Source: Streptomyces luteolifulvus
Lineage (GTDB): Bacteria; Actinomycetota; Actinomycetes; Streptomycetales; Streptomycetaceae
Direction of reading: 5' to 3'
Assembly (NCBI RefSeq): GCF_008806595.1
Contig: NZ_VZRB01000005.1
Coordinates: 95,584-159,583, forward strand
DNA: 64,000 bases
The notes beneath the pieces are model-generated. The model did not search any database, was not told the origin of the DNA, and was given only the letters and a program-made list of their open reading frames with translations. This document shows, in pieces, positions 51,918 to 60,413 of the stretch (position 1 is its first letter; the number at the start of each line of letters is the position of its first letter). The position numbers and the translations under genes were made by a program.

Positions 51918-51946
51918 CAAGCAGGCCCGGGGTGATGTGCGCCAGG

Positions 51947-52315
51947 TCACCGGCTTTCCAGCAGGACGTGCAGCTCACGCTCCTGGTCCCCGGAGGCCGA
52001 GGAGAGGTCGCGCACGGCGAACAGGTCGTCCAGCGTGGCGCGGAGCCGCTCGATCGCCCAGTAGCCGCCCTGCGCGTCGGCCTCGACGGAGGACGAGAGC
52101 CGGGCCGGGCGGGGGCACTCGTGCGCGTCGGTGACTTCGAACGTGCCGAGCCACACCATCGGGCGGGTCTCATGCAGCTGCTGCGGCACCTCGTCGGCGC
52201 CCCGGTCGGACTCGAAGCACGTGCACAGCGCGTCGAACACGATCCGGGCGTCCTCCTTGCTGCACCCGCTGATCTCGACGGAGACGGGCTCCTCGTGCAG
52301 TCGCTCGCGGTCCAT
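51947..52315 (-). CDS. Conserved hypothetical protein, 122 aa
   Basis: Soluble acidic protein: MDRERLHEEPVSVEISGCSK, EDARIVFDALCTCFESDRGA, YWAIERLRATLDDLFAVRDL. The ATG at 52315 has GAGGAGCG upstream; an earlier in-frame extension is rejected. The beta-alpha start (VSVEISGCSKEDARIVFDAL) resembles small dodecin- or dsRBD-like sandwiches, but no family was recognised. It is divergent from the SpoIIE-type phosphatase, separated by 149 bases. Confidence 0.7.
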   Translation of the reverse strand: MDRERLHEEPVSVEISGCSKEDARIVFDALCTCFESDRGADEVPQQLHETRPMVWLGTFEVTDAHECPRPARLSSSVEADAQGGYWAIERLRATLDDLFAVRDLSSASGDQERELHVLLESR

Positions 52316-52464
52316 CGTCGCTCCTCTCATGGGCGGTGGCGCGGGACCGCGGGTTCCCCGCGAACCACACCACACCCCCAGAAAAGCACCACTTTCCGGG
52401 TGGGCACCACCCGCTGCGCCGACCGATCACTGTCAGCGGAAGGCGGACAGCACCGAGGGACACC

Positions 52465-54732
52465 ATGATTTTTCAGCCGCACCACTTCGCCGGAAGGCCG
52501 TCACCGGTCGAGAGATGGTGGAAGAGTGCGATGGAGGCGTCGCAGATGCGCCTGAGCGCGGTAGAACAGTTGAGCGCGATGGAACAAGGGCAGCCGGCAC
52601 GGGGGAATGGCGTGCCGCGAGGACGGTCGGAGGCGGTGCGAGGCATGAGTGCAGCCGGGATTCCCGTGCCCGAGGGCGAGGGGCCCGTGCGCGGCGTGGC
52701 GGGGCCGACCGGGCTGCTCGACGTGCTCGGCGTGGCCTCGGTCGTCCTGGACACCGACGGGCGGATCGTCCTGTGGAGCCCGCAGGCCGAGGAGCTGTTC
52801 GGCTACACGGCGCAGGAGGCCCTCGGCGAGTTCGCGGCCCGGCTGATGATCCACGAACAGCACGTCGACCTGGTCGTGAAGCTGTTCGCCGACGTCATGG
52901 AGACCGGAGAGGGCTGGGCCGGGGCGTTTCCCGTCCGGCACAAGGACGGCAGCACCCGGATCGTGGAGTTCCGCAACATGCGGCTGCTGGACGACCACGG
53001 CGACGTCTACGCCCTCGGCCTCGCCGCCGACCAGTCGACCGTACGCCGGCTGGAACGGGACGTGGCGCTGTCCACCCGGATGGTCGCCCAGTCCCCGATC
53101 GGGCTGGCGGTCCTCGACACCGATCTGCGGTACGTCTCGGTGAACCCGGCGCTGGAGCGGCTCAACGGCATACCGGCCGGTGAGCACATCGGCCGGTCGA
53201 TCCGGGAGGTCCTGCCGCACCTCGACGTGGACGCCCTGGAGGCCGCCGCACGCCAGGTCCTGGCCACCGGACAGCCGCTCATCGACCAGCACACCGTGGG
53301 CGTGACCCCGGCCGATCCGGACGACGAGCATGCCTGGTCGGTGTCGCTGTACCGGCTGGAGGACGCGCTCGGAAACGTGCTGGGCGTGGCCGGCTCGGTA
53401 CTCGACGTCACCGACCAGCACCGGGCGGGTGTCGAGGCGGAGGCCGCGCGCCGGCGCCTGGCCGTGATCGCGGACGCCTCCGCCCGGATCGGCACCACCC
53501 TGGACCTGGAGCGCACCGCCCGCGAGCTGGCCGGGGTCGCGGTGCCGGAACTCGCCGACACCGCGGCCGTGGACCTGCTGGACGCGGTGGTGGAGGGCAG
53601 ACGCAGCATCCTCGGCCCCGCAGAACCGGCGGTGATCCGTTCCCTGGCCGTCACGGCGGACCGCTCCCCCGACGTGCTCCGGGCGGCCGCCCCGCCCGGA
53701 CACGTGGCCCGGTACGACCCCGACCGGCTCGTCACCGAGTGTGTGCGCACGGGCAGCCCGGTCCTGGTGGCCCAGGTCCGGCCCGCCGACCTGCCCCGTA
53801 TCGCGCGCTCCGCGGACGCGGCCGACTTGCTGGCCCGGGCCGGCGTCCACTCGTATCTCGCCGTGCCCCTGATCGCGCGCGGCGAGGTGCTCGGCGCCCT
53901 CGAACTCGGGCGCACCCGCAATCCGCTGCCGTTCACCGAGGACGACCTGCTGCTGGCCCGTGAGCTGGCGGCCCGCGCGGCCGTGCAGATCGACAACGCC
54001 CGCTGGTACCAGAACGCCCGCGACACCGCCCTCACCCTGCAGCGCAGCCTGCTGCCCAGCCATCCGCCGGTGACCGGCGGCCTCGAGGTCGCCTCCCGCT
54101 ACCAGCCCGCGGGGGCCACCGCGGAGGTCGGCGGCGACTGGTTCGACGTGATCCCGCTGGACGGCGGCAAGACCGCCCTCGTCGTGGGCGATGTGATGGG
54201 CAGCGGTATCAATGCCGCCGCGACCATGGGCCGGCTGCGCACCGCGACGAACACCCTGGCCTCGCTCGACCTCGATCCGGCCCGGCTCCTGGAACACCTC
54301 GACAAGATCACCGAGGGGCTGGACCACTCCATCGCCACCTGTGTGTACGCCGTCCACGATCCGCAGCTGCGGCAGTGCCGCATCGCCAACGCCGGACATC
54401 TGCCGCCGGCCCGGATCCGCGTCGGCGGCCCGCCGGAGTTCCTCGAACTGCCCACCGGGGCTCCACTGGGCGTGGGCGGCGTCGCGTTCTCCACCACGAC
54501 GGTCGACCTCGAACCCGGCGACCGGCTCGTCCTCTACACCGACGGACTGGTCGAGACTCGGCAGCACCCTCTCGACGAACGGCTGAACGCGCTGCTGGAC
54601 CTCCTCGGCGGCCCCGACCGTCCGCTGGAGGAGCTGTGCGACATGCTGCTGCGCACCCTGCACCAGCCGGACAACGCCGACGACGTGGCACTGCTCGTCG
54701 CCCGGGTGCAGTCGCCGGGTCAGGAGGGGTGA
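52465..54732 (+). CDS. PAS/PAS/GAF-SpoIIE family protein phosphatase
   Basis: A 755-residue sensor phosphatase. First PAS near residues 75-190 (VASVVLDTDGRIVLWSPQAE, LFGYTAQEALGEFA), second PAS near 200-320 (PIGLAVLDTDLRYVSVNPAL), GAF near 335-510 (HSYLAVPLIARGEVLGALEL), then a PP2C/SpoIIE domain with EVGGDWFDVIPLDGG, LVVGDVMGSGINAAATMGRL, NAGHLPPA and VLYTDGLVETR, whose Asp residues bind metal. Such proteins dephosphorylate anti-sigma-factor antagonists. The MEDS/STAS protein at 61200 is a possible but distant partner. The start is uncertain: ATGs at 52531 and 52645 are in frame. Confidence 0.88.
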   Translation: MIFQPHHFAGRPSPVERWWKSAMEASQMRLSAVEQLSAMEQGQPARGNGVPRGRSEAVRGMSAAGIPVPEGEGPVRGVAGPTGLLDVLGVASVVLDTDGRIVLWSPQAEELFGYTAQEALGEFAARLMIHEQHVDLVVKLFADVMETGEGWAGAFPVRHKDGSTRIVEFRNMRLLDDHGDVYALGLAADQSTVRRLERDVALSTRMVAQSPIGLAVLDTDLRYVSVNPALERLNGIPAGEHIGRSIREVLPHLDVDALEAAARQVLATGQPLIDQHTVGVTPADPDDEHAWSVSLYRLEDALGNVLGVAGSVLDVTDQHRAGVEAEAARRRLAVIADASARIGTTLDLERTARELAGVAVPELADTAAVDLLDAVVEGRRSILGPAEPAVIRSLAVTADRSPDVLRAAAPPGHVARYDPDRLVTECVRTGSPVLVAQVRPADLPRIARSADAADLLARAGVHSYLAVPLIARGEVLGALELGRTRNPLPFTEDDLLLARELAARAAVQIDNARWYQNARDTALTLQRSLLPSHPPVTGGLEVASRYQPAGATAEVGGDWFDVIPLDGGKTALVVGDVMGSGINAAATMGRLRTATNTLASLDLDPARLLEHLDKITEGLDHSIATCVYAVHDPQLRQCRIANAGHLPPARIRVGGPPEFLELPTGAPLGVGGVAFSTTTVDLEPGDRLVLYTDGLVETRQHPLDERLNALLDLLGGPDRPLEELCDMLLRTLHQPDNADDVALLVARVQSPGQEG

Positions 54733-54853
54733 CGGTCCCGGTTCACCGAAGCATTCACAGGAACTGATTACTGGTTCCTTATCTGCCGCATCCCACAATC
54801 ACAGTAGGCATGGCAGAGAGATGCCGGGCGCCGTGGGCCGATGGGAGCGAGCC

Positions 54854-54990
54854 TTGACTTCCTCTCCCGCCTAAGGGCGGGGGATTCCAGCGGTCGCCCG
54901 CTGGGGTTCCTGCTTCACCGACGACTGCCCCGTCCGGGAGGACTCCCGTTGAGGTCTTACACCGTCTCCACAGGCAGACGCCGCCAGCCC
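54854..54990 (-). ncRNA. Predicted omega RNA (reRNA) scaffold overlapping the tnpB 3' end
   Basis: In TnpB elements the guide RNA scaffold is made from the tnpB 3' end plus right end. Here the transcript would end with hairpin CCCGCC-TTA-GGCGGG-like (54866-54881) and the sequence AAGTCAA at 54854, closely resembling the ISDra2 scaffold end. The tnpB stop (54871-54873) lies inside the hairpin. The guide would be copied from 54834-54853, i.e. the flank near the SpoIIE-type gene. The 5' boundary is a guess. Confidence 0.5.
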
Positions 54991-56250
54991 GGCGGCCAGG
55001 ATGTTACGTGCCGCGTTCACGTCGCGGTCGTGCACGCTGCCGCAGTCACACGTCCACTCGCGGACGTTCAGCGGCAGCTTCGCCGCGACCGTGCCGCAGG
55101 CCCCGCACAGCTTGCTGGAGGGGAACCAGCGGTCGATCACGACGAGTGTGCGCCCGTACCAGGCGCACTTGTACTCCAGCATCATGCGCAGGTCCGTCCA
55201 GGCCGCGTCGGAGATGGCGCGCGCAAGCGTGCCGTTCTTCAGCAGGTTGCGGACGGTGAGGTCCTCGATCACGACCGTTTGGTTCTCACGGACGAGTCGA
55301 GTGGTCAGCTTGTGCAGGAAGTCGCGGCGCCGGTCGGCGATCCGCGCGTGGACCTGGGCGACGCGACGCCGGGCTTTCTCCCGGTTCGCCGAGCCCTTCG
55401 CCTTGCGCGACAGATCCCGCTGCGCGCGAGCCAGCCGGGCGCGGTCACGGCGCTCGTGCTTGGGGTTGGCGACCTTCTCCCCGGTGGACAGCGTCACGAG
55501 GGAGGTGATCCCGGCGTCCAGGCCGACAGTCGCATCGGTGGCGGGGGCCGGGGCGATGGTGTCCTGGCACAGCAGGGACACGAACCAGCGGCCCGCGCTG
55601 TCACGGGACACGGTGACCGTTGTGGGCTGCGCACCCCGTGGGAGCGGACGCGACCAGGACAGCGTCACGAGGGAGGTGATCCCGGCGTCCAGGCCGACAG
55701 TCGCATCGGTGGCGGGGGCCGGGGCGATGGTGTCCTGGCACAGCAGGGACACGAACCAGCGGCCCGCGCTGTCACGGGACACGGTGACCGTTGTGGGCTG
55801 CGCACCCCGTGGGAGCGGACGCGACCAGCGGACATCCAGGGGATCCGTCATCTTCGCCAGCGTCAGTTTCCCGTCGCGCCACGTGAAGGCGCTGCGGGTG
55901 TACTCGGCCGACGCGCGGGACTTCTTCCGCGACTTGTAGCGGGGGTATTTGGCCCTCTTGGCGAAGAAGTTGGCGAACGCCGTCTGAAGATGACGCAGCG
56001 CCTGCTGGAGCGGGACGGAGGACACCTCCGAAAGGAAGGCGAGTTCCCCGGTCTTCTTCCACTGCGTCAGCGCTGCGGACGACTGCACGTAGGAGATCCG
56101 TCGCTGCTCGCCGTACCAGGCTCGTGTGCGCTGCTCCAGCGCCTTGTTGTAGACGAGGCGGACGCAGCCGAACGTGCGGGACAGCTCCGCTGCCTGCTCG
56201 TCCGTGGGGTAAAAGCGGTACTTGAAAGCCCGCTTGACCTGCTGCGTCAT
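54871..56250 (-). CDS. tnpB: TnpB RNA-guided endonuclease with duplicated RuvC-I segment
   Basis: A 459-residue TnpB (OrfB_IS605 type). N-terminal KRAFKYRFYPTDEQAAELSR; RuvC-I motif VGLDAGI; RuvC-II Glu in TVVIEDLTVRNL (E329); zinc finger C382/C385/C401/C403 (SSKLCGACG, WTCDCGS); RuvC-III Asp in HDRDVNAARN (D410). Residues 142-198 (from WSRPLPRGA to LVTLS) are repeated exactly as 199-255, so two RuvC-I aspartates exist, D188 and D245. Without the repeat the length would be 402, normal for the family. The frame stays open. Such nucleases cut the donor site beside a TAM using the omega RNA; whether this one still folds is uncertain. Confidence 0.9.
   Translation of the reverse strand: MTQQVKRAFKYRFYPTDEQAAELSRTFGCVRLVYNKALEQRTRAWYGEQRRISYVQSSAALTQWKKTGELAFLSEVSSVPLQQALRHLQTAFANFFAKRAKYPRYKSRKKSRASAEYTRSAFTWRDGKLTLAKMTDPLDVRWSRPLPRGAQPTTVTVSRDSAGRWFVSLLCQDTIAPAPATDATVGLDAGITSLVTLSWSRPLPRGAQPTTVTVSRDSAGRWFVSLLCQDTIAPAPATDATVGLDAGITSLVTLSTGEKVANPKHERRDRARLARAQRDLSRKAKGSANREKARRRVAQVHARIADRRRDFLHKLTTRLVRENQTVVIEDLTVRNLLKNGTLARAISDAAWTDLRMMLEYKCAWYGRTLVVIDRWFPSSKLCGACGTVAAKLPLNVREWTCDCGSVHDRDVNAARNILAAGLAASACGDGVRPQRESSRTGQSSVKQEPQRATAGIPRP
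55486..55827. repeat. Perfect 171-bp tandem duplication inside tnpB
   Basis: Copy 1 is 55486-55656, copy 2 is 55657-55827; both read identically base for base. The unit is 57 codons, so frame is kept. Identity implies a very recent event or an assembly artefact. Confidence 0.95.
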
Positions 56251-56369
56251 GCCTCACACCCTATCAGATTCCGTGTGAGCCAAGGGTGTCGACCGGTGGA
56301 CGGTGGACGCCGAATCGCCCTGCCGGCGATTCGACTGTTCTGCCCTGCTCCGCAGGAGCTTCGTTTCCT

Positions 56370-56389
56370 CCCCGGCCTGAAGGCCGGGG
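56370..56389. other. Hairpin at the left end of the tnpB element
   Basis: CCCCGGCC-TGAA-GGCCGGGG, 8-bp stem with 4-base loop, followed by TATCC. On the minus strand it reads GGATACC then stem then GAGGAAACG, which resembles the right-end pattern of such elements as well, so it may be a relic right end of a neighbouring copy. Confidence 0.6.
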
Positions 56390-56410
56390 TATCCACGAAG
56401 GAGAGCCTCG

Positions 56411-57169
56411 ATGACCGACGATCCGCACCAGGAAAGCAACGTGGGCGGCGAGCCGACCGCCCGGCCCTCCGACCCGCCGTCCGTTCCGCACCCGGACACG
56501 GACCGGGAGGTGATCACAGGTCCTGGAGGCTCGCCGGGCCCGGGCCTGAGGCAGCTGTGGCGACGCCGGTCCGTCCGGGCGCGGGCGGTGGCCGCGGCGG
56601 CCACGGTCGTCGTGCTGGCCGTCGGCGGCGTGGCCTACGCCGCGAGTTCGGGCGGCTCGGGCGGCGGGCCCGGGCCGGCGGCCTCCGGCTCCGCATCACC
56701 GTCACCGGGCGGCCCCGGTGAACGGCACGGCCACGGCATGTGGTTCGGCTTCGGCGGCGCCGGCGTCCATGGCGAGGCGACCGTGAAGGATCGTGACACC
56801 GGTGAGTGGGTGGTACGGATCTGGCAGCGGGGCACCGTCGAGAAGGCGGACGGCGACCAGGTCACCGTCAAGAGCGAGGACGGGGCCTCATGGACGTGGA
56901 CCGTGTCCGCGGACACCCGCGTGTTCGGCGACGGCACGCCGGACAGCGGGGCGGACGCGCTCACCAAGGGCGAGACGGCGTACCTCGTCGGCTCCCGCTC
57001 CGACGACGGCACCAGGACCGCCACACACGTCCTTTCGGGCACCTGGAAGGACAAGGGCCCGGACAGCCCGGACGACGACTGGCGCGACCGGCTCCCCGGC
57101 CACGGCCCCCGGGACTGGCGCGGCCCCGACCCCTCGGCGAGCCCGCAGGACAGCGGCGCAACGGCCTGA
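56411..57169 (+). CDS. Single-pass membrane protein with DUF5666-like extracytoplasmic domain
   Basis: A 252-residue protein. GAAGGAGAG precedes the ATG. A disordered, Pro-rich cytoplasmic region (about 1-55), one membrane helix (AVAAAATVVVLAVGGVAYAA), a Gly/Ser/Pro linker, then a beta-rich domain (about 125-215) with WQRGTVEKADGDQVTVKSED, WTWTVSADTRVFGDG and GETAYLVGSRSDDGTRTATH, the usual DUF5666 pattern. Function unknown. The tnpB element lies directly upstream and has probably separated the gene from its original promoter. Confidence 0.8.
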   Translation: MTDDPHQESNVGGEPTARPSDPPSVPHPDTDREVITGPGGSPGPGLRQLWRRRSVRARAVAAAATVVVLAVGGVAYAASSGGSGGGPGPAASGSASPSPGGPGERHGHGMWFGFGGAGVHGEATVKDRDTGEWVVRIWQRGTVEKADGDQVTVKSEDGASWTWTVSADTRVFGDGTPDSGADALTKGETAYLVGSRSDDGTRTATHVLSGTWKDKGPDSPDDDWRDRLPGHGPRDWRGPDPSASPQDSGATA

Positions 57170-57223
57170 CCGCGTTCACGGATTCCGTGCCCCGGGGTCG
57201 GAGCGTCCTCAACAAGGCAGCGG

Positions 57224-58057
57224 TCAGGCGCCGTTGGGGGGCATGGCGCCGATGACGACGTTGGTGCAGAGCTCCTCGGAGACGGCCAGACGTGCCGTCA
57301 GCCCGCTGCGGGTGAAGGCGTCGAGGGCGGCATCCGCCTGGCGTTCGCTCGTCTCGACCAGCAGACGGCCGCCGGGAGCGAGCCAGCGGGGTGCCTCGGC
57401 GGCGACCCTGCGCAGAACGTCCAGGCCGTCCGTGCCGCCGTCGAGGGCGGCCCGGGGCTCGTGATCGCGTGCCTCGGCCGGCAACAGTCCGACTTCGGCG
57501 GTGGGGACGTACGGCACATTGGCCGCCAGGATGTCCACACGGCCGCGCAGCCGGGCGGGCAACGCCTCGAAGAGGTCACCCCGGTGGACATGCCCGCCGA
57601 CGGCGGCGACATTACGGTCGGCGCAGCGCACGGCGACCGGGTCGACGTCGGCCGCGTGCAGTTCGACGGAGCCGAGAGCGGCGGCCAGCGCGGCACAGAC
57701 GGCGCCGGAGCCGCAGCACAGGTCCACGACGACGGACGCGTCCGAAGCCAGGGCGAGGGCCTGTTCAACGAGGAACTCGGTGCGGCGGCGGGGCACGAAC
57801 ACACCGGGGGCCACCGCGATCCGCAGCCCGTGGAACTCGGCCCAGCCCAGCACGAGTTCGAGGGGCTCGCCGGTCACCCGGCGGTCCACCAGGGCGGTCA
57901 GCTCGTCCGGGGTGCGGGCGGCGGCCAGGATCAACCGCGCCTCGTCCTCGGCGAAGACACAGCCGGCGGCACGCAGCGCGGCGACGACCCGTTCATGGGA
58001 CGGGAGCGACGGGGGTGAGGAGGGCGACGAGGGCGACGGGGGAGAAAGTGGAGGCAT
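57224..58057 (-). CDS. PrmC-like protein N5-glutamine methyltransferase
   Basis: A 277-residue class I methyltransferase. N-terminal helical part (HERVVAALRAAGCVFAEDEA), PGVFVPRRRTEFLVEQAL, the SAM site VVDLCCGSGAVCAALAAALG, and LAANVPYVPTAEVGLLP. The catalytic motif is NVPY, where release-factor methylases have NPPY, as in a known Streptomyces side group annotated as putative glutamine methyltransferase. It may modify another protein or have lost the release-factor role. No strong ribosome site was seen before the ATG. Confidence 0.82.
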   Translation of the reverse strand: MPPLSPPSPSSPSSPPSLPSHERVVAALRAAGCVFAEDEARLILAAARTPDELTALVDRRVTGEPLELVLGWAEFHGLRIAVAPGVFVPRRRTEFLVEQALALASDASVVVDLCCGSGAVCAALAAALGSVELHAADVDPVAVRCADRNVAAVGGHVHRGDLFEALPARLRGRVDILAANVPYVPTAEVGLLPAEARDHEPRAALDGGTDGLDVLRRVAAEAPRWLAPGGRLLVETSERQADAALDAFTRSGLTARLAVSEELCTNVVIGAMPPNGA

Positions 58058-58479
58058 GGAAGCCGAGAGCCTTTCGGGAGCCGAAGGGCGCTCTCGCGGA
58101 CACCTACTGCCGGTGAGCCGCGCCGACGTGAGGTGAGAGCACCCGACCTGACACAGCGGTAATGGGTCTCACCTCCTCGGACTCGGGGGCTGGGGCGGTC
58201 CGCAGCCGGACGGCCACCCTACACCTGCACGCGGCCGCGCCAGGGCCGACCGCCCGGCCGCGCGCCACGTCATGGCCAGCACCGAGGGCGCCGTCCCGCC
58301 GTATGCCCGAGGCCGTTGCGGCTGAGTGCCCGGCGTTTCACCGCGGCGCCGCCGGGCACTCCTGTCCGGCGGTGGAAAACGCCGTCGGGCGGTTCTGTAC
58401 GCCCGTTGGTGAACGATGACTGCGGACGGATACTGAATCTGTGCGAGCACTCGCAGGCGTGCGCGGTGCGGAGGTCGAC
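58058..58479. other. 422-bp gap with a hairpin, no gene
   Basis: GAGGTGAGA (58130-58138) pairs exactly with TCTCACCTC (58167-58175) around a 28-base loop; this could be a leader structure or terminator. The remainder holds no supported gene. The promoter and ribosome site (GGAGG, 58470-58474) of the next gene lie at its end. Confidence 0.5.
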
Positions 58480-59061
58480 ATGCGAACCCGGGTGCGCGGC
58501 TGGCGCTGGCGGCGCAATCCGCTGCGGCGCCGGTCGGATGTCGTCGAGGCGTGGACGGTGCTGGCCGTCACGCTGTTGCTGCTGGTGGGCGCTCCGCTGG
58601 CCGGGGCGGTCGCAGGCTGGTGGGCCCATGACGACGCGCGCGCCGTGGCGGCGGCACAGCGCGCCGAGCACCACCGGGTGCGGGCCGAGGTCGTCGGCAG
58701 GACCCCCGACACGCTGCCGTCGGTGAGCGGCCGGGAGCACTCGTACCGGGTGACCGTGCGCTGGACCGAGCCCGGCACCGGTGCGCGGACGGCCACGGCG
58801 AGTGTTCCGGCGGGTACGCACCGGGGTGACAGGGTGGTCGTGTGGTTCGACTCCCGGGACCGGAGTGTGCCCCCACCGCCCGACGAGACCGCGGTCTGGC
58901 AGCACACCGTCACGATCGGCGCGTGCGCGGCGGGAGGCGCGGCGGCGGTGGTCCTGCTCGGGCAGTCCGCCGTACGTGCCGTGGCCGTCCGGCACCGGCT
59001 GGCCGAGTGGGAACGCGAGTGGGCCTTCACCGAGCCACGGTGGACACGCCGTCGGGCGTGA
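58480..59061 (+). CDS. Rv1733c family membrane protein
   Basis: A 193-residue protein. The ATG at 58480 follows GGAGG. N-terminal WRWRRNPLRRRSDVVEAWTV is the family signature. Two membrane helices: LAVTLLLLVGAPLAGAVAGW (about 28-50) and HTVTIGACAAGGAAAVVLLG (about 142-165). The segment between (HRVRAEVVGRTPDTLPSVSG to WFDSRDRSV) is exported. In Mycobacterium tuberculosis Rv1733c belongs to the DosR regulon; function unknown. A broken relative lies at 40895. Only a poor match to the DevR-like boxes is seen upstream. Confidence 0.85.
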   Translation: MRTRVRGWRWRRNPLRRRSDVVEAWTVLAVTLLLLVGAPLAGAVAGWWAHDDARAVAAAQRAEHHRVRAEVVGRTPDTLPSVSGREHSYRVTVRWTEPGTGARTATASVPAGTHRGDRVVVWFDSRDRSVPPPPDETAVWQHTVTIGACAAGGAAAVVLLGQSAVRAVAVRHRLAEWEREWAFTEPRWTRRRA

Positions 59062-59215
59062 CGGGCGTTTCTCGGCCGTCCCGGCCGTGCCGACCACGCT
59101 GATCGGCCAAGGTGTGCTCTCGCAGACGGGCCCGCAGCGGGCGCCCTGGCGAGTGGCCCGACCGTCCACGTACGGTGTGATCATCCGTACTCGATCTCCG
59201 CAAAGGCGGTTCTCC

Positions 59216-60184
59216 ATGGCCCTGTTCGACCTTCCGATCGACGAGCTCCGCGAGTACCGCAGCGAGTCCGCCGAGCCCGAGGACTTCGACGCGTTCTGGT
59301 CCAAGACGCTTCAGGAAGCGCGCGAGCACGACCTGAACGCCCACTTCGAACCGGTCGACACGGGACTGACGACGGTTCGGGTGTACGACGTGACCTTCGC
59401 CGGGTTCGGCGGTCACCCCGTGAAGGGCTGGTTCACGCTGCCCGCCGAGGTCGCCGCGCCGGTGCCGGTGGTCGTGGAGTTCGTGGGGTACGGCGGCGGG
59501 CGCGGACTGCCGCACGAGCATCTGCTGTGGGCGTCCACGGGGCGGGCGCACTTCGTCATGGACACCCGCGGCCAGGGCAGCGCCTGGGGCGGTGGAGGCG
59601 GGACCGCCGACCCGGTGGGCGGCGCGCCCGCGTTCCCCGGTTTCATGACCCGGGGCATCGACGCTCCCGAGAACTACTACTACCGCCGGGTGTTCACGGA
59701 CGGGGTGCGTGCGGTGGAGGCGGCCCGTTCGCATCCGCTGGCCGATCCCGCGCGCACGGTGGCCGTCGGGGCGAGCCAGGGCGGCGGCATCTCGATCGCG
59801 GTGGGCGGGCTCGTCCCGGATCTCGCGGCGGTCGCTCCGGACGTGCCGTTCCTGTGCGACTATCCGCGCGCGGCGACGCTCACGGACCGGCACCCGTACC
59901 GGGAGATCGGCAACTACCTCAAGACGCACCGGGGCCGCACCGAGCAGGCCCTGCGCACCCTTTCCTACTTCGACGGTGTGCACTTCGCGGCGCGCGGCCG
60001 GGCACCCGCGCTGTTCTCCGCGGCCCTGGAGGACCAGACCTGCCCGCCCTCCACCGTCTTCGCGGCCTTCAACGCCTGGACGCACGACGACAAGACGATC
60101 GAGGTCTACGACTTCAACGACCACGAGGGCGGCGGGCCTTACCAGCAGGCGGCCAAGCTGCAGTGGCTGCGGTCGCGCGTCTGA
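59216..60184 (+). CDS. Acetyl-xylan esterase / cephalosporin-C deacetylase family protein
   Basis: A 322-residue alpha/beta-hydrolase of CE7. Motifs: DLPIDELREYRSESAEPEDF (family start), VVVEFVGYGGGRGLPHEH, the family RGQ motif in MDTRGQGSAWGGGGG, nucleophile elbow VGASQGGGISIAVGG (Ser), acid in ALEDQTCPPST and histidine in FNDHEGGGPY. No signal peptide, so it acts in the cytosol on acetylated xylo-oligomers or other small esters, as family members do. AAAGG lies about 10 bases before the ATG. The divergent or downstream GntR regulator may control it. Confidence 0.9.
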   Translation: MALFDLPIDELREYRSESAEPEDFDAFWSKTLQEAREHDLNAHFEPVDTGLTTVRVYDVTFAGFGGHPVKGWFTLPAEVAAPVPVVVEFVGYGGGRGLPHEHLLWASTGRAHFVMDTRGQGSAWGGGGGTADPVGGAPAFPGFMTRGIDAPENYYYRRVFTDGVRAVEAARSHPLADPARTVAVGASQGGGISIAVGGLVPDLAAVAPDVPFLCDYPRAATLTDRHPYREIGNYLKTHRGRTEQALRTLSYFDGVHFAARGRAPALFSAALEDQTCPPSTVFAAFNAWTHDDKTIEVYDFNDHEGGGPYQQAAKLQWLRSRV

Positions 60185-60337
60185 CGGGTCCGTACGGGCC
60201 CGACCCGCGGGCTTTCGGTCACGAAGGCCTCGGCGGCTCCTGGTGTCCGGCCGCCCCGAAGGCACGGGCATCACTGGGATGCGCGCAGAATGCAGCGGAT
60301 CCGGTTTCGGCCGAACTGTCGGGCCACCCTTCCCTGA

Positions 60338-60349
60338 TGGTTTAGACCA
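60338..60349. promoter_or_regulatory. GntR/HutC-type operator upstream of the GntR gene
   Basis: TGGTTTAGACCA differs by one base from the palindrome TGGTCTAGACCA that DasR and related HutC-type GntR proteins recognise. It lies 65 bases before the GntR start, so autoregulation is likely. The surrounding 60185-60413 gap has no gene. Confidence 0.65.
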
Positions 60350-60413
60350 ATGCTAGATCTGGTGGCGCACCGAGTCCGCACGACTACCGCACGTCACCAA
60401 CAGGAGGCGCGGC

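Larger units (their letters stand above)
54854..56389 (-). mobile_element. IS200/IS605-type element carrying only tnpB
   Basis: The element reads on the minus strand. Its right end (lower coordinates) has the typical hairpin 54866-54881 followed by GAGGAAGTCAA ending at 54854. Its left end is marked by hairpins at 56253-56279, 56311-56333 and 56370-56389. There is no TnpA (Y1 transposase) gene, so it could move only with help. It sits between the SpoIIE-type gene and the gene starting at 56411, whose ribosome site is about 12 bases beyond the element. The exact left boundary is uncertain. Confidence 0.65.

Noticed and set aside
58345..58366. Possible DevR-like box upstream of the intact Rv1733c-family gene
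   Set aside because: GGGCACTCCTGTCC has one fair half-site and wrong spacing; no better than chance in GC-rich DNA.
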